A DNA stretch of 64,000 nucleotides from Gammaproteobacteria bacterium (GTDB lineage Bacteria; Pseudomonadota; Gammaproteobacteria; Burkholderiales; Nitrosomonadaceae), in contig CP054179.1 in assembly GCA_015709615.1 (NCBI GenBank), positions 992,001 through 1,056,000 on the forward strand. The letters run 5' to 3'. Each line of letters begins with the position of its first letter. The first letter of the stretch is position 1. A program made the position numbers and the translations under genes. This document shows, piece after piece, positions 47,195 to 55,849 of the stretch. The notes below the pieces were generated by a model, which saw only the letters and a program-made list of their open reading frames with translations, was not told where the DNA came from and did no database searches.

Positions 47195-47878
47195 ATGGAA
47201 AATCAAAATACCGGTCAATCCAGTCATCAATCCGGCGATGATCTTAAATCGTTGGAAGCCGAAATTCGTGAAGCGCTTGCCAACGGTACGCATGTCAAGG
47301 AAACGGTGCATCGGTTGACGCTGAAAGCCATGAATGCCAAAAACATCGATTTGGATTCGTTACAACGCATCGTCACCGCTGTGTTGCAAGGGGTGCACGA
47401 CGGCGCGACGCAACAATTACAACACGCCGCCGACCAGACCCAAGCGGCGAAATCGCAAGTTACCGAGGCAGTTGCCGGATTGGACGCGGCGCTGGCCGGT
47501 TTCGCACAAGCCTCCAAGCTGGCTGTTGAAGAAGCGGCCGGCCAAGCGAAGAAATTCTCCGAGCAGGAATTGACGCGCACCCGTTCCGACCTCGAAGGAT
47601 TGGAAAATCTGTTCCTGGATACCTTGCATCAGACCGCCACGGCGGCGCAGGGATTGCTATCCGATGTCCTGCACGACTTAAGCCGCCATGCGAAAAACAA
47701 CGGTACCGCAGTCGGTTCGCAACTCAAGGAAACGCTGGCGACGTTTGCGCAGCAAGTCGCTTCCGTCGGACATGCGCAATTGGAAACCGGCGCCAGCTTG
47801 GCGCACACCACGGCGGACATCATCGGCAAAATCGCCAGCGGTGTGCTGTCGGGAATCAATGATCAAAGCAAGAAATAG
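47195..47878 (+). CDS. DUF6781-like helical protein
   Basis: 227 aa, highly helical, Ala/Gln-rich, with no signal peptide or membrane helix. The heptad-like pattern (ALAGFAQASKLAVEEAAGQAKKFSEQEL) resembles phasin-like and DUF6781 proteins. There are small-residue repeats such as GLDAALAGF and GASLAHTTADIIGKIASGVLSGI. A phasin-like, lipid- or granule-associated role is possible but unproven. AAGGA precedes the ATG, and the gene follows serS by 51 nt. Confidence 0.75.
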   Translation: MENQNTGQSSHQSGDDLKSLEAEIREALANGTHVKETVHRLTLKAMNAKNIDLDSLQRIVTAVLQGVHDGATQQLQHAADQTQAAKSQVTEAVAGLDAALAGFAQASKLAVEEAAGQAKKFSEQELTRTRSDLEGLENLFLDTLHQTATAAQGLLSDVLHDLSRHAKNNGTAVGSQLKETLATFAQQVASVGHAQLETGASLAHTTADIIGKIASGVLSGINDQSKK

Positions 47879-47920
47879 CGCAAATTGAAACGATCATAAC
47901 CGGTTTGCGCCAGCAGCCGG

Positions 47921-48808
47921 TCAATCGCGGTCTTCGCCGCCCAAGGCATCGATCAGGTCGGTGATCAACTGACTCAGTTCACCGGTCATGATGGTGAAAT
48001 CGCTGACAAACAATTCTTCCGCGCTCTCGGTGGACTCCTTCAGAATATCCTGCGGTGCAATGCGCCGCAGTTGCAGGTTGTCTTGCAGCACAAACGAAAT
48101 CTTGCTGTCCCAGGTCAGCGCCAGCTTGATCGCTTTCTTGCCGGCGCGGATATGGCGCGCGGTTTCCTCCGCTTCCAGGATGTGATGGGAATATCGGATG
48201 ATTTCTTTTTCATCGCTCATCCCCTGCAATTCGCAATCGCGGTCGACGGTAAAAATCGACGGCAAATCATCGCCGCTCAACCAGCGCGTCATCGCCGACG
48301 ACGGTGAAATCTTGGTATCCAGCGGCGCCAGCGTGATGCCCTGCACCGTTTTAATCAGCACTTCGATGAATTCCTCGGCCTTGTTGGCGCTGGACGTATC
48401 CAGAATCAGCCGGTTATTCAACATATCGATCCAGGCGTAGGTTTTATGGCGCTGCGCAAACGCGCGTGGCAGCAGCTCGATCACGGTCGCTTCTTTGATA
48501 TCGCGAATTTGCTTCTTGCCCGCTTTATACCCCTGCATCTGTTCGATTTGCGTGATCCGGTTCTTGGCGTGTTGATTGATCACCGAGGCCGGCAGCAGCT
48601 TCTTCTCCACCCCAAACGCAATCAGCCAATGCTGGCCGTAGGCATGGACAAAATTCGGCTGCTCGTCGCGCGGCGTCAACCAGCCGCGGCTCTGCGGCTC
48701 CATTTGCGTGCACGGTTGCAGCGCATGCTGCGACAACGCCTGTTCCAGGCTATCCGGAGTTATATTCCCGCCGGTAATACGATAAGCTTGTATATTTCTG
48801 AACCACAT
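47921..48808 (-). CDS. rdgC: Recombination-associated protein RdgC
   Basis: 295 aa, full length. Family features: MWFRNIQAYRIT start, SRGWLTPRD, PASVINQHAKNRITQIE, PRAFAQRHKTYAWID and a C-terminal LQLRRIAPQDIL. RdgC forms a ring-shaped dimer on DNA and restrains RecA. It converges with the DUF6781-like gene and is divergent from the DUF2007 gene, 46 bp away. Confidence 0.96.
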   Translation of the reverse strand: MWFRNIQAYRITGGNITPDSLEQALSQHALQPCTQMEPQSRGWLTPRDEQPNFVHAYGQHWLIAFGVEKKLLPASVINQHAKNRITQIEQMQGYKAGKKQIRDIKEATVIELLPRAFAQRHKTYAWIDMLNNRLILDTSSANKAEEFIEVLIKTVQGITLAPLDTKISPSSAMTRWLSGDDLPSIFTVDRDCELQGMSDEKEIIRYSHHILEAEETARHIRAGKKAIKLALTWDSKISFVLQDNLQLRRIAPQDILKESTESAEELFVSDFTIMTGELSQLITDLIDALGGEDRD

Positions 48809-48854
48809 AGTTTTTGTCAGTTAATCGATTGATCTGTTGGGTACTCATCACGGC

Positions 48855-49187
48855 ATGAAAAAAATTTATTCCGCCAATAATCTGATGGAAGCGCAGATAG
48901 TACTTGATCTACTCGCACACGCCTACATTCCGGCGCAAATTTTCAACCAATACGCGCAAGGCATGGCCGGAGAAATACCGGTTCACCACGCCTGCCCGGA
49001 AGTATGGATCAAGCGCGATGAGGATTATGAACGTGGCAAACAGGTGATTGAAACCTACGAAAATACCCCGGTCACTACCGGCAACGTGCAATGCCCCTCC
49101 TGCGGCGAGGAGAATCCGGCCAATTTTCAGTTGTGCTGGAAGTGCGGGGGTGGATTGGAAACGGCAGGAAACCGTCAGCTTACTTGA
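48855..49187 (+). CDS. DUF2007 domain protein with C-terminal zinc ribbon
   Basis: 110 aa from the ATG at 48855 (MKKIYSANNLMEAQIVLDLL); an ATG 18 nt earlier is possible. The N-terminal DUF2007 ferredoxin-like domain (about 1-75) includes AYIPAQIFNQYAQG and PEVWIKRDEDYERGKQV. The C-terminal zinc ribbon has CPSCGEENPANFQLCWKCGG, two CxxC knuckles 13 residues apart. Small PII-like/DUF2007 proteins are thought to be regulatory, but no function is fixed. A decayed copy of the zinc-ribbon coding sequence is found at 50382-50437. Confidence 0.88.
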   Translation: MKKIYSANNLMEAQIVLDLLAHAYIPAQIFNQYAQGMAGEIPVHHACPEVWIKRDEDYERGKQVIETYENTPVTTGNVQCPSCGEENPANFQLCWKCGGGLETAGNRQLT

Positions 49188-49201
49188 TCGTTAAATCCGG
49201 T

Positions 49202-49408
49202 TCATTGATCGGCATGCCACTGCAACCAGTCCCTTCCCTTAACGGTCAATCGATAACGCTGTTTGGGACTGCGCGGTAAATCCGGTTCTGTGCGCTCGAT
49301 CCAATCACCCGCCAATGCTGGATTCAAATAATTTTCCCGAAAAGTCGGGCGATGCACGAGTCCTAAAGCCTGCATCAAATCACCGCTGCTTAATTTCACC
49401 GTTACCAA
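49202..49408 (-). pseudogene. Detached C-terminal winged-helix part of the Fic protein
   Basis: A 68-codon frame (KLSSGDLMQALGL, HRPTFRENYLNPAL, RYRLTVKGRDWLQWH) that matches the usual C-terminus of Fic proteins. It overlaps the end of the Fic ORF in another frame. Removing one T from the TTT run at 49394-49396 joins the two as GNGE-LSSGDLMQALGL, the normal family sequence. So this is most likely the 3' end of fic after a single-base insertion rather than an independent gene. Confidence 0.75.
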
Positions 49409-50219
49409 TCCCCCGGATCAGCGCTGCAACTTGGTCGGTTACTTGGTCGGTTACTTGATCGGCGCCCGTTGCTTCTCGAATGGCGGCATGCAGCGCATCG
49501 AGCATGAAAGCGATGAACGGTGCCGCATTCGCTTGCTTATCGGCTGCCGCCAGTGCTTGGTAGTAACTTTCTTGATGCTCCCGGATCACCGTTTCCACCG
49601 GCAGATAAACCAGCAAAGGCTTCCAATCACGCAAGATCAAGGTTTGCCACAACCGTCCCATGCGACCATTGCCATCAGCAAAGGGGTGAATGAATTCAAA
49701 TTCGTAATGAAAGACACAACCGGCAATCAACGGATGCTCGGTAGTCGTTGCAAGCCATTTGAGCAGATCGACCATTAGTTGCGGTACCCGGTTGGCGGGC
49801 GGCGCCATGTGTACCAACTGTTTGCCCTGAAAAATACCGACCCCGCCGGAACGATAGCATCCGACCTCATCCATCAAGCCTCGCATCAACACCTCGTGCG
49901 CCGACAGCAAATCCCGCTCGGAACTGGCGTGCCACCCCTCCAAAGCCTCGTAGGCGGCAAAAGCATTGCGCACCTCCTGAATCTCACGCGGATGCCCCAA
50001 TACCGGCTTGCCTTCGATCACCGCAGTCACCTGCTCCAGCGTCAACGTATTGTTCTCGATAGCCAGCGAAGCGTGAATGGTACGAATGCGATTCTCCCGG
50101 CGCAAACGCGGCGTCAGACTCTGCTCGGCCAGCACGGTGTAGCGGCCGATGGTTTCGCTGATCGCAGCAACCAGATTTACGATTACCGGGGTGATGGTGT
50201 AGGGCAGTTGGTATTTCAT
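49380..50219 (-). CDS. fic: Fic family protein, C-terminus cut by a frameshift
   Basis: 279 aa. The catalytic loop HPFADGNGRMGR (178-189) fully matches HPFx[D/E]GNGRxxR, so AMP-transferase activity is possible. The N-terminal inhibitory motif SLAIEN (51-56) fits [S/T]xxxE[G/N], marking a class II Fic in which the inhibitory helix is in the same protein. The frame ends early (EIKQR) because of a one-base insertion, losing the winged-helix tail at 49202-49408. A repeat of TDQV (DQVTDQVTDQV) sits just before the break. Whether the shorter protein is functional is unclear. It stands between two accessory or duplicated segments. Confidence 0.88.
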   Translation of the reverse strand: MKYQLPYTITPVIVNLVAAISETIGRYTVLAEQSLTPRLRRENRIRTIHASLAIENNTLTLEQVTAVIEGKPVLGHPREIQEVRNAFAAYEALEGWHASSERDLLSAHEVLMRGLMDEVGCYRSGGVGIFQGKQLVHMAPPANRVPQLMVDLLKWLATTTEHPLIAGCVFHYEFEFIHPFADGNGRMGRLWQTLILRDWKPLLVYLPVETVIREHQESYYQALAAADKQANAAPFIAFMLDALHAAIREATGADQVTDQVTDQVAALIRGIGNGEIKQR

Positions 50220-50381
50220 ATTCCATCCCTCATCATTTGAAACGACACGATCCGTATAGCGATTTGCCGCGATGCATTTCTGGATATAACGGTTTTTACC
50301 ACAACTTTATTACAGTCAACTTTGGCAAATCGTGCCGCGAAGATATCGTAAAATATACCCAAGTCCTATGCATGATCCAAA

Positions 50382-50437
50382 ACAATCCAGTGAATTTTCA
50401 GTTGTACTGAAAGTGCGATAGTGGCTTTGAGGTTGTG
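50382..50437 (+). pseudogene. Decayed duplicate of the DUF2007 zinc-ribbon 3' end
   Basis: AATCCAGTGAATTTTCAGTTGTACTGAAAGTGCG matches AATCCGGCCAATTTTCAGTTGTGCTGGAAGTGCG at 49112-49145 with few changes. Here it contains stop codons and no start. It lies on the far side of fic, so fic is flanked by a real and a fossil copy of the same gene end. Nothing else is seen in 50220-50593. Confidence 0.65.
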
Positions 50438-50593
50438 CACCATAAGCAGTAGTAAAAGGCTGTAAGTTTCTTTAATCGGGTGATCATCACAGATTCGATA
50501 TACTGTGCTCTCCTTATTTATAGCAAGGTATGTGAAAAGCACAACTTTCCAAAAGATTTCTGCAAAAAAACCAAACTTACCTTACCTGTAGCA

Positions 50594-52711
50594 TCAGGAT
50601 TCTTTATTGCGGCGCTCCGGTGTCGTTTGTTGTTCTTTAATTTTCTTAGCAATTTCTTCATCAGACAAGATTTCTATCAACCATTCATAATTTTTAGCAA
50701 TTGATGAGCTCCGAATGTATTGCACCAGTTTTTCTGCATCTTCTATAAGGGTGAAGTGGGAATCACGAGCTAAGCTTTCTTGAGTAAAGTCTTTTAGAAA
50801 AGCATCTAGCCCATCTTCCGTTCTGCACATTTGATCAATTGCTGCGTAGACTTCGGAATAATCATTACCGCTAAATTGTGCGAAGCGATATAGAATCAGA
50901 TGAAGATAAATTTCTTGAAACAAATTATTTTCCTGAATGGATTTTCTTACTCGATTAAGCCAGATATTCGCCGCTTGATCGACTAATTCGCTACTGGAGA
51001 TCAATTGTTGTTCAGTGTCTACTTTGTCGCTAGGTCGAATAATCCATTTTCCTTGATTTTTTACAGCAATAAATAGCACTATTACAGAAATAGACAATGG
51101 TGAATTATTTACAATGTCTTGAAAGCATTGTTCATAATTCAGAGATTTTAATCGCAGCAGCCGTATCATTAAATCGGTGATACCCCTTGTAAGTTCTTTG
51201 GTTAGCAGAGAGTCGTTAGTTAATCGTTGTGAGATTTTTGTTAGTTTATCAATACATCCTTTAATATCTGGTTCTTTGCATGATGGTGCATAGGCGCTCA
51301 ACCAATTCAACAGAAACAGTTTTCCCTCGCTATCTTCGCGATTCAATTCTTTTTCTAGCTCTTCCGGTTCCATCAGAAGTTTATGGATATCTTTAACTTC
51401 AGGAACTTCTTCAATTGAAGTTAATGAGAGTAAGCGAGCTAACCGATCCGGATCAGCTATTCTTAAGTGATCTACAAATTTGAAATCGTCGCCATTTCTT
51501 TCTTGTTTTTCAAAAAGAAACAAGCAGGTTTTGTTTGCAATTTGAAGATCATGTTCATCATCTTTTGGTAGATGTTTTAACCAAGTATGTTCTGCTTCAT
51601 CTTTTCTTGATCCAAGGAATACGCCCCAATCAAATGCATCTTGTTCACTGATTATGTTGCCTTGATATAGGTGACCGGTAAAGTCAGCCGAATGCTCATA
51701 AATTGCTTTGCGAACCGCTGGAAAACGTTGAGAAAGAGCCTCAAACGCGATGACATCAGCAGTATTAACTTCACCCTGTATGGCCGGCAAGCTCAGGCAA
51801 AGCCGGTTTGTGATTCTGATGACATCGCGGGGATGGCGCGATAGCTGAGTCAATAAGACGATCGCTTCTTCATAACGATCACTTTCATATGACTGCAAGT
51901 CGATTTCGAGTTGCTTTAACAGATCTCGAATTTTTCCGTCAGCAAATCGCTTGAGTTGCTTCCTTGATAGCGGTGGGAGCGGATAAGCAACTTGTACAAT
52001 TTTTTCCAAATAGAAAAGACCGGATTTTTCATTTTCGGCTAGGGCCCGGGCAATGATGTTTGGATCATAGGCCAGCAGGTAGGTGATTTGCGGAAAATCG
52101 GCTACAGCTTTGATTGCCTGAATCATGATCCGTATTTCTTCAGCAGGAAGACGATCAAGGTCGTCAATAACAACAATTATTGGGTGATCCAATTTTTCCA
52201 GTGCATTGATGACATCATTCTTTTTTTGTGCCAAATCCATGTCGGGCAATAGTTTTTTAATGTCATCAAGATTTTCTTGTGCTGCTTCAGTGGCATCTTC
52301 AGCTATATGGCCAGCCCAGGATAATGCGGGAATGTATTTAAGTGGTTTTAGTAAGCGAACAAAGTTGATTAATTTCTGACTAGCATTGATCCCTTTTTGT
52401 CCTTTAGCGACTTTCTTACCAATTGAAGCTGCAATTTGTTCGATCAGGATTTCAACCAAGGCGCCGGTAGTGCTAACCATCCAAGGATTGAAATCGATAA
52501 CGATCGTTCTTTTATTTTCTCTGAGATTTTTTGCAATGAATCCGATTAGCGTGCTTTTTCCTGAACCCCATTCTCCTTCGATCCCTACAACCAATCCACG
52601 GCTTTTGCTCGGTAGAACAAGAAAACGGGCCAAACTTTTTGCAAAAGACTCGCGGCCGAATGCATCGTCCGTTGCTGGAAGATCGTGAAGAAAATTGGAA
52701 TAGGGTGTCAT
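50594..52711 (-). CDS. KAP family P-loop NTPase
   Basis: 705 aa. The KAP signature is clear: GEWGSGKSTLI (46-56, Walker A), FNPWMVSTTGAL, IVVIDDLDRLPAEEI (Walker B and the following conserved part) and YLLAYDPNIIARAL. No membrane helices are obvious, unlike many KAP proteins. The region after ~residue 330 is helical and family-variable. KAP NTPases include PifA of plasmid F, which excludes phage T7, so a defence function is possible but unproven. Codon use is more A/T-rich than in the flanking rdgC and tex genes, pointing to acquisition. Confidence 0.9.
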   Translation of the reverse strand: MTPYSNFLHDLPATDDAFGRESFAKSLARFLVLPSKSRGLVVGIEGEWGSGKSTLIGFIAKNLRENKRTIVIDFNPWMVSTTGALVEILIEQIAASIGKKVAKGQKGINASQKLINFVRLLKPLKYIPALSWAGHIAEDATEAAQENLDDIKKLLPDMDLAQKKNDVINALEKLDHPIIVVIDDLDRLPAEEIRIMIQAIKAVADFPQITYLLAYDPNIIARALAENEKSGLFYLEKIVQVAYPLPPLSRKQLKRFADGKIRDLLKQLEIDLQSYESDRYEEAIVLLTQLSRHPRDVIRITNRLCLSLPAIQGEVNTADVIAFEALSQRFPAVRKAIYEHSADFTGHLYQGNIISEQDAFDWGVFLGSRKDEAEHTWLKHLPKDDEHDLQIANKTCLFLFEKQERNGDDFKFVDHLRIADPDRLARLLSLTSIEEVPEVKDIHKLLMEPEELEKELNREDSEGKLFLLNWLSAYAPSCKEPDIKGCIDKLTKISQRLTNDSLLTKELTRGITDLMIRLLRLKSLNYEQCFQDIVNNSPLSISVIVLFIAVKNQGKWIIRPSDKVDTEQQLISSSELVDQAANIWLNRVRKSIQENNLFQEIYLHLILYRFAQFSGNDYSEVYAAIDQMCRTEDGLDAFLKDFTQESLARDSHFTLIEDAEKLVQYIRSSSIAKNYEWLIEILSDEEIAKKIKEQQTTPERRNKES

Positions 52712-52996
52712 GGATTAAGTTTTCTAATAAATTATCATAAAACCCGGATTTCACGATCGAGCCACGCTTGGGATATCGGTAGCAGCTTTTCCAATCACAG
52801 TATCAATTTTTCCCATTGAGCCGGTTCCTTTTCAAAGCTCAAAAGATGAACTTAGTATCATAGTTATCAGAAAACAGAGATTTCAAAATATCTGAATCGG
52901 GTCTGTCGCGTCAATGCTATTCTACGTGACCGATTGCGATCCCGCCGTCACTTGGTTTACCATCCCTACCCACTTCAACGACCGAAACACCACTCC

Positions 52997-55216
52997 ATGC
53001 TGCCATCCATCGAACAACGCCTCGCCACCGAACTCGCGGTTAAATTCTCGCAAATCCAGGCCACTGTGCAATTACTCGACGATGGCGCGACGGTGCCATT
53101 TATCGCGCGTTATCGCAAGGAGGCAACGGGCGGTTTGGACGATGCGCAGTTGCGGTTGCTAGCTGAGCGGTTGCATAGTTTGCGCGAGCTGGAGAAGCGG
53201 CGTGCGGCGATTATTGCGGCGATTGAAAAGCTCGGCAAGATGACGCCACCATTGCTCGATGCGTTGATGCACGCGACGGATAAAGCGCATCTGGAGGATT
53301 TGTACCTGCCGTATCGCAAGAAACGCCGCACCAAGGCACAGATTGCGATGGAGGCGGGTTTGCAGTCGCTGGCGGATACGCTGCTGAACGATCCTCGGCT
53401 CGATCCGCTTGGCGAGGCCGCCAAGTACCTGAAAGCGCCGTTCACCACCGAAGAAGGTGATAATCCCGGAGTGGCGGATGCGGCTGCTGCTTTGGAAGGC
53501 GCTCAGCATATTCTGATCGAGCGTTTCGCCGAGCACGCGCCGCTGTTGCAAACGTTGCGCGACTACCTGCGCACACACGGTGTGCTGACGGCGAAAGTAG
53601 CCAAGGACAAAAAAGATAGCGATACCAAATACACCGATTACCACGACTACAGCGAAGCGATCGGCAAAATCCCATCGCACCGGGCGCTGGCGCTGTTGCG
53701 CGGTGAGCGCGAAGGCGTGTTGAAATTGAAGCTGCTGCTGGATTCCGAATTGGAGGAAAAAGCCCGCAACTTGATGCTCAACCCTTGTGAACAACAGATC
53801 GCGCGGCAATTCAACATCCGCGACCAGAACCGTGCGGCGGATGCTTGGCTGATCGACACGGCGCGTGCCGCTTGGCGCACAAAAATTTTCTCGCACCTGG
53901 AAACGGAATTGATGAGCAATTTACAGGAGCATGCGGAAACCGAGGCGATCCGGGTGTTCGCGCAGAATCTCAAAGCGCTGCTACTGGCCCCGCCCGCCGG
54001 AGCGCGCGTCACCATCGGCTTGGATCCGGGCTTGCGCACTGGCGTGAAGGTGGCTGTTGTGGACGCAACCGGCAAAGTGCTCGACACCGCGGCGATTTAT
54101 CCGCATGCGCCGAGAAACGATTGGGATGGCGCGATTGAAACGTTAAAGCAGCTGGCTGAGCGTCATCAGGCAACGCTGATCGCCATCGGCAACGGCACCG
54201 CGTCGCGCGAAACCGACCATCTGGCCAAGGAGCTGATCAAGCGTTATCCGCAACTCAAGCTGACCTCGATCATGGTGTCGGAAGCCGGGGCATCGGTGTA
54301 TTCCGCGTCCGAACTGGCGTCCGAAGAACTACCTGATTTGGACGTGTCGCTGCGCGGCGCGGTGTCGATCGCGCGGCGTTTGCAAGATCCGCTCGCTGAA
54401 TTGGTCAAGATCGATCCGAAATCGATCGGTGTCGGCCAGTACCAGCATGACGTCAATCAAAACCAGCTGGCGCAATCGCTCGATGCGGTGGTGGAAGACA
54501 GCGTCAACGCCGTCGGCGTCGACGTCAACACGGCTTCCCCGGCGCTGCTGCGCTATGTGGCCGGACTGAGCAGCAAGATCGCACACAATATCGTCGCTTA
54601 CCGCGACGGCAAGGGCCGATTCGCCAAACGTGCCGAATTGCTGAAAGTACCGGGGCTAGGCGAAAAAACCTTCGAGCAAGCGGCCGGATTCCTGCGCATT
54701 CCGAACGGCGCCAACCCGCTCGATGCCTCGGCCGTGCACCCGGAATCGTACCCATTGGTCGAACAAATTCTCAATGATATTAAACTGAATGTCACGGCAT
54801 TGATCGGTAATTCATCCGCGTTAAAATCGATCCGCCCAGAAAAGTACGTCACCACGCAATTCGGTCTGCCGACCGTGAAAGACATCCTGCACGAACTGGA
54901 AAAACCCGGCCGCGACCCGCGCTCCACGTTTAAAACCGCGACGTTCAAGGAAGGCATCGAAACGATGAAGGACTTGCACCCCGGCATGGTGCTCGAAGGC
55001 GTGGTCACCAACGTCGCCGCGTTCGGCGCGTTCGTCGACATCGGCGTGCATCAGGACGGCCTGGTGCATATCTCGGCGCTGGCGGATAAATTCGTCAAGG
55101 ATCCGCATAGCGTCGTCAAGGTTGGCCAGGTCGTTACCGTCAAGGTCGTTGAAGTCGATGAGAAGCGCAAACGGATTGCGCTGACGATGCGGTCGAGTGG
55201 CAAAGTAATTTTATGA
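52997..55216 (+). CDS. tex: RNA-binding transcription accessory protein Tex
   Basis: 739 aa from the ATG at 52997 (MLPSIEQRLATELAVKF); an earlier in-frame start lacks homology. Tex N-terminal domain (VPFIARYRKEATGGLDDAQL, HLEDLYLPYRKKRRTKAQIA), a YqgF-like RNase H fold (VTIGLDPGLRTGVKVAVVD), helix-hairpin-helix repeats (VNTASPALLRYVAGLSSKIAHNIV) and a C-terminal S1 RNA-binding domain (PGMVLEGVVTNVAAFGAFVDIGVHQDGLVHIS). Tex influences transcription elongation and toxin expression in pathogens. It is a single-gene unit. Confidence 0.96.
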   Translation: MLPSIEQRLATELAVKFSQIQATVQLLDDGATVPFIARYRKEATGGLDDAQLRLLAERLHSLRELEKRRAAIIAAIEKLGKMTPPLLDALMHATDKAHLEDLYLPYRKKRRTKAQIAMEAGLQSLADTLLNDPRLDPLGEAAKYLKAPFTTEEGDNPGVADAAAALEGAQHILIERFAEHAPLLQTLRDYLRTHGVLTAKVAKDKKDSDTKYTDYHDYSEAIGKIPSHRALALLRGEREGVLKLKLLLDSELEEKARNLMLNPCEQQIARQFNIRDQNRAADAWLIDTARAAWRTKIFSHLETELMSNLQEHAETEAIRVFAQNLKALLLAPPAGARVTIGLDPGLRTGVKVAVVDATGKVLDTAAIYPHAPRNDWDGAIETLKQLAERHQATLIAIGNGTASRETDHLAKELIKRYPQLKLTSIMVSEAGASVYSASELASEELPDLDVSLRGAVSIARRLQDPLAELVKIDPKSIGVGQYQHDVNQNQLAQSLDAVVEDSVNAVGVDVNTASPALLRYVAGLSSKIAHNIVAYRDGKGRFAKRAELLKVPGLGEKTFEQAAGFLRIPNGANPLDASAVHPESYPLVEQILNDIKLNVTALIGNSSALKSIRPEKYVTTQFGLPTVKDILHELEKPGRDPRSTFKTATFKEGIETMKDLHPGMVLEGVVTNVAAFGAFVDIGVHQDGLVHISALADKFVKDPHSVVKVGQVVTVKVVEVDEKRKRIALTMRSSGKVIL

Positions 55217-55264
55217 AGGTCGAATTCAACACAAAACTTCTTACCATCAATCCATTAATTTTCC

Positions 55265-55560
55265 TTAAGGAGCGGCTGTAGTAGATCAGATTAAATCTAG
55301 TCCAAAGTTTGAGTATTTTTAGTTGATGTGTAGGTAATCCATAATTGAATCTAAACTCACATTCTTTGAGAAACAATGAAAACGATCCTTTAGGGAAACG
55401 CTGAACAAATCCTGAAGTTTGTTGAGATAATAGATTTTCTGACGATCCAATAATGTTAAGCGAGTGCGTTTGTGTATGTTCATCTACAGTATTCTCCTGA
55501 ATACTGTAAACAATGTTAGGAATTCTTACAACTAATCTACTACAGCCCCCCCCTCCTTAA
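55265..55560. mobile_element. Nested IS fossil: IS1016/IS1595-like ends with an IS481-like 5' fragment inside
   Basis: Outer ends TTAAGGAGCGGCTGTAGTAG (from 55265) and, inverted, CTACTACAGCCCCCCCCTCC (to 55557) form terminal inverted repeats. The left part on the minus strand encodes KECEFRFNYGLPTHQLKILKLW, like the C-terminus of IS1016/IS1595-group transposases. Inside, 55432-55530 matches, on the minus strand, the first 99 bp of the complete IS at 60468, with about five differences, including its hairpin and start codon. The rest of both transposases is missing. No full gene is present; the remaining flanks of 55217-55849 look empty. Confidence 0.65.
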
Positions 55561-55849
55561 TCAACTTTCTGTTTGACGCTTCACTTCTCATTACCTCCTC
55601 CATTTTGTAGTTACATTCTTACAATCTGGATATTTATCCCAATAAAATTAGTAAATTACGTAGGCAAATACCATCTATTTCTCCAGAATGAATTCTGCTA
55701 GTCTGCATTTCCTGGAGGCTGTTAGCTTCAGATTCAAAACTTGCATCGAAGACAAGTATCAGTTAGTACCCATGAGATTCACCAGATCACACAAGTAGTA
55801 GCAAGCCAATGAACAAAAATAATTTTTTCTATTACAAAAGGATATCAAA

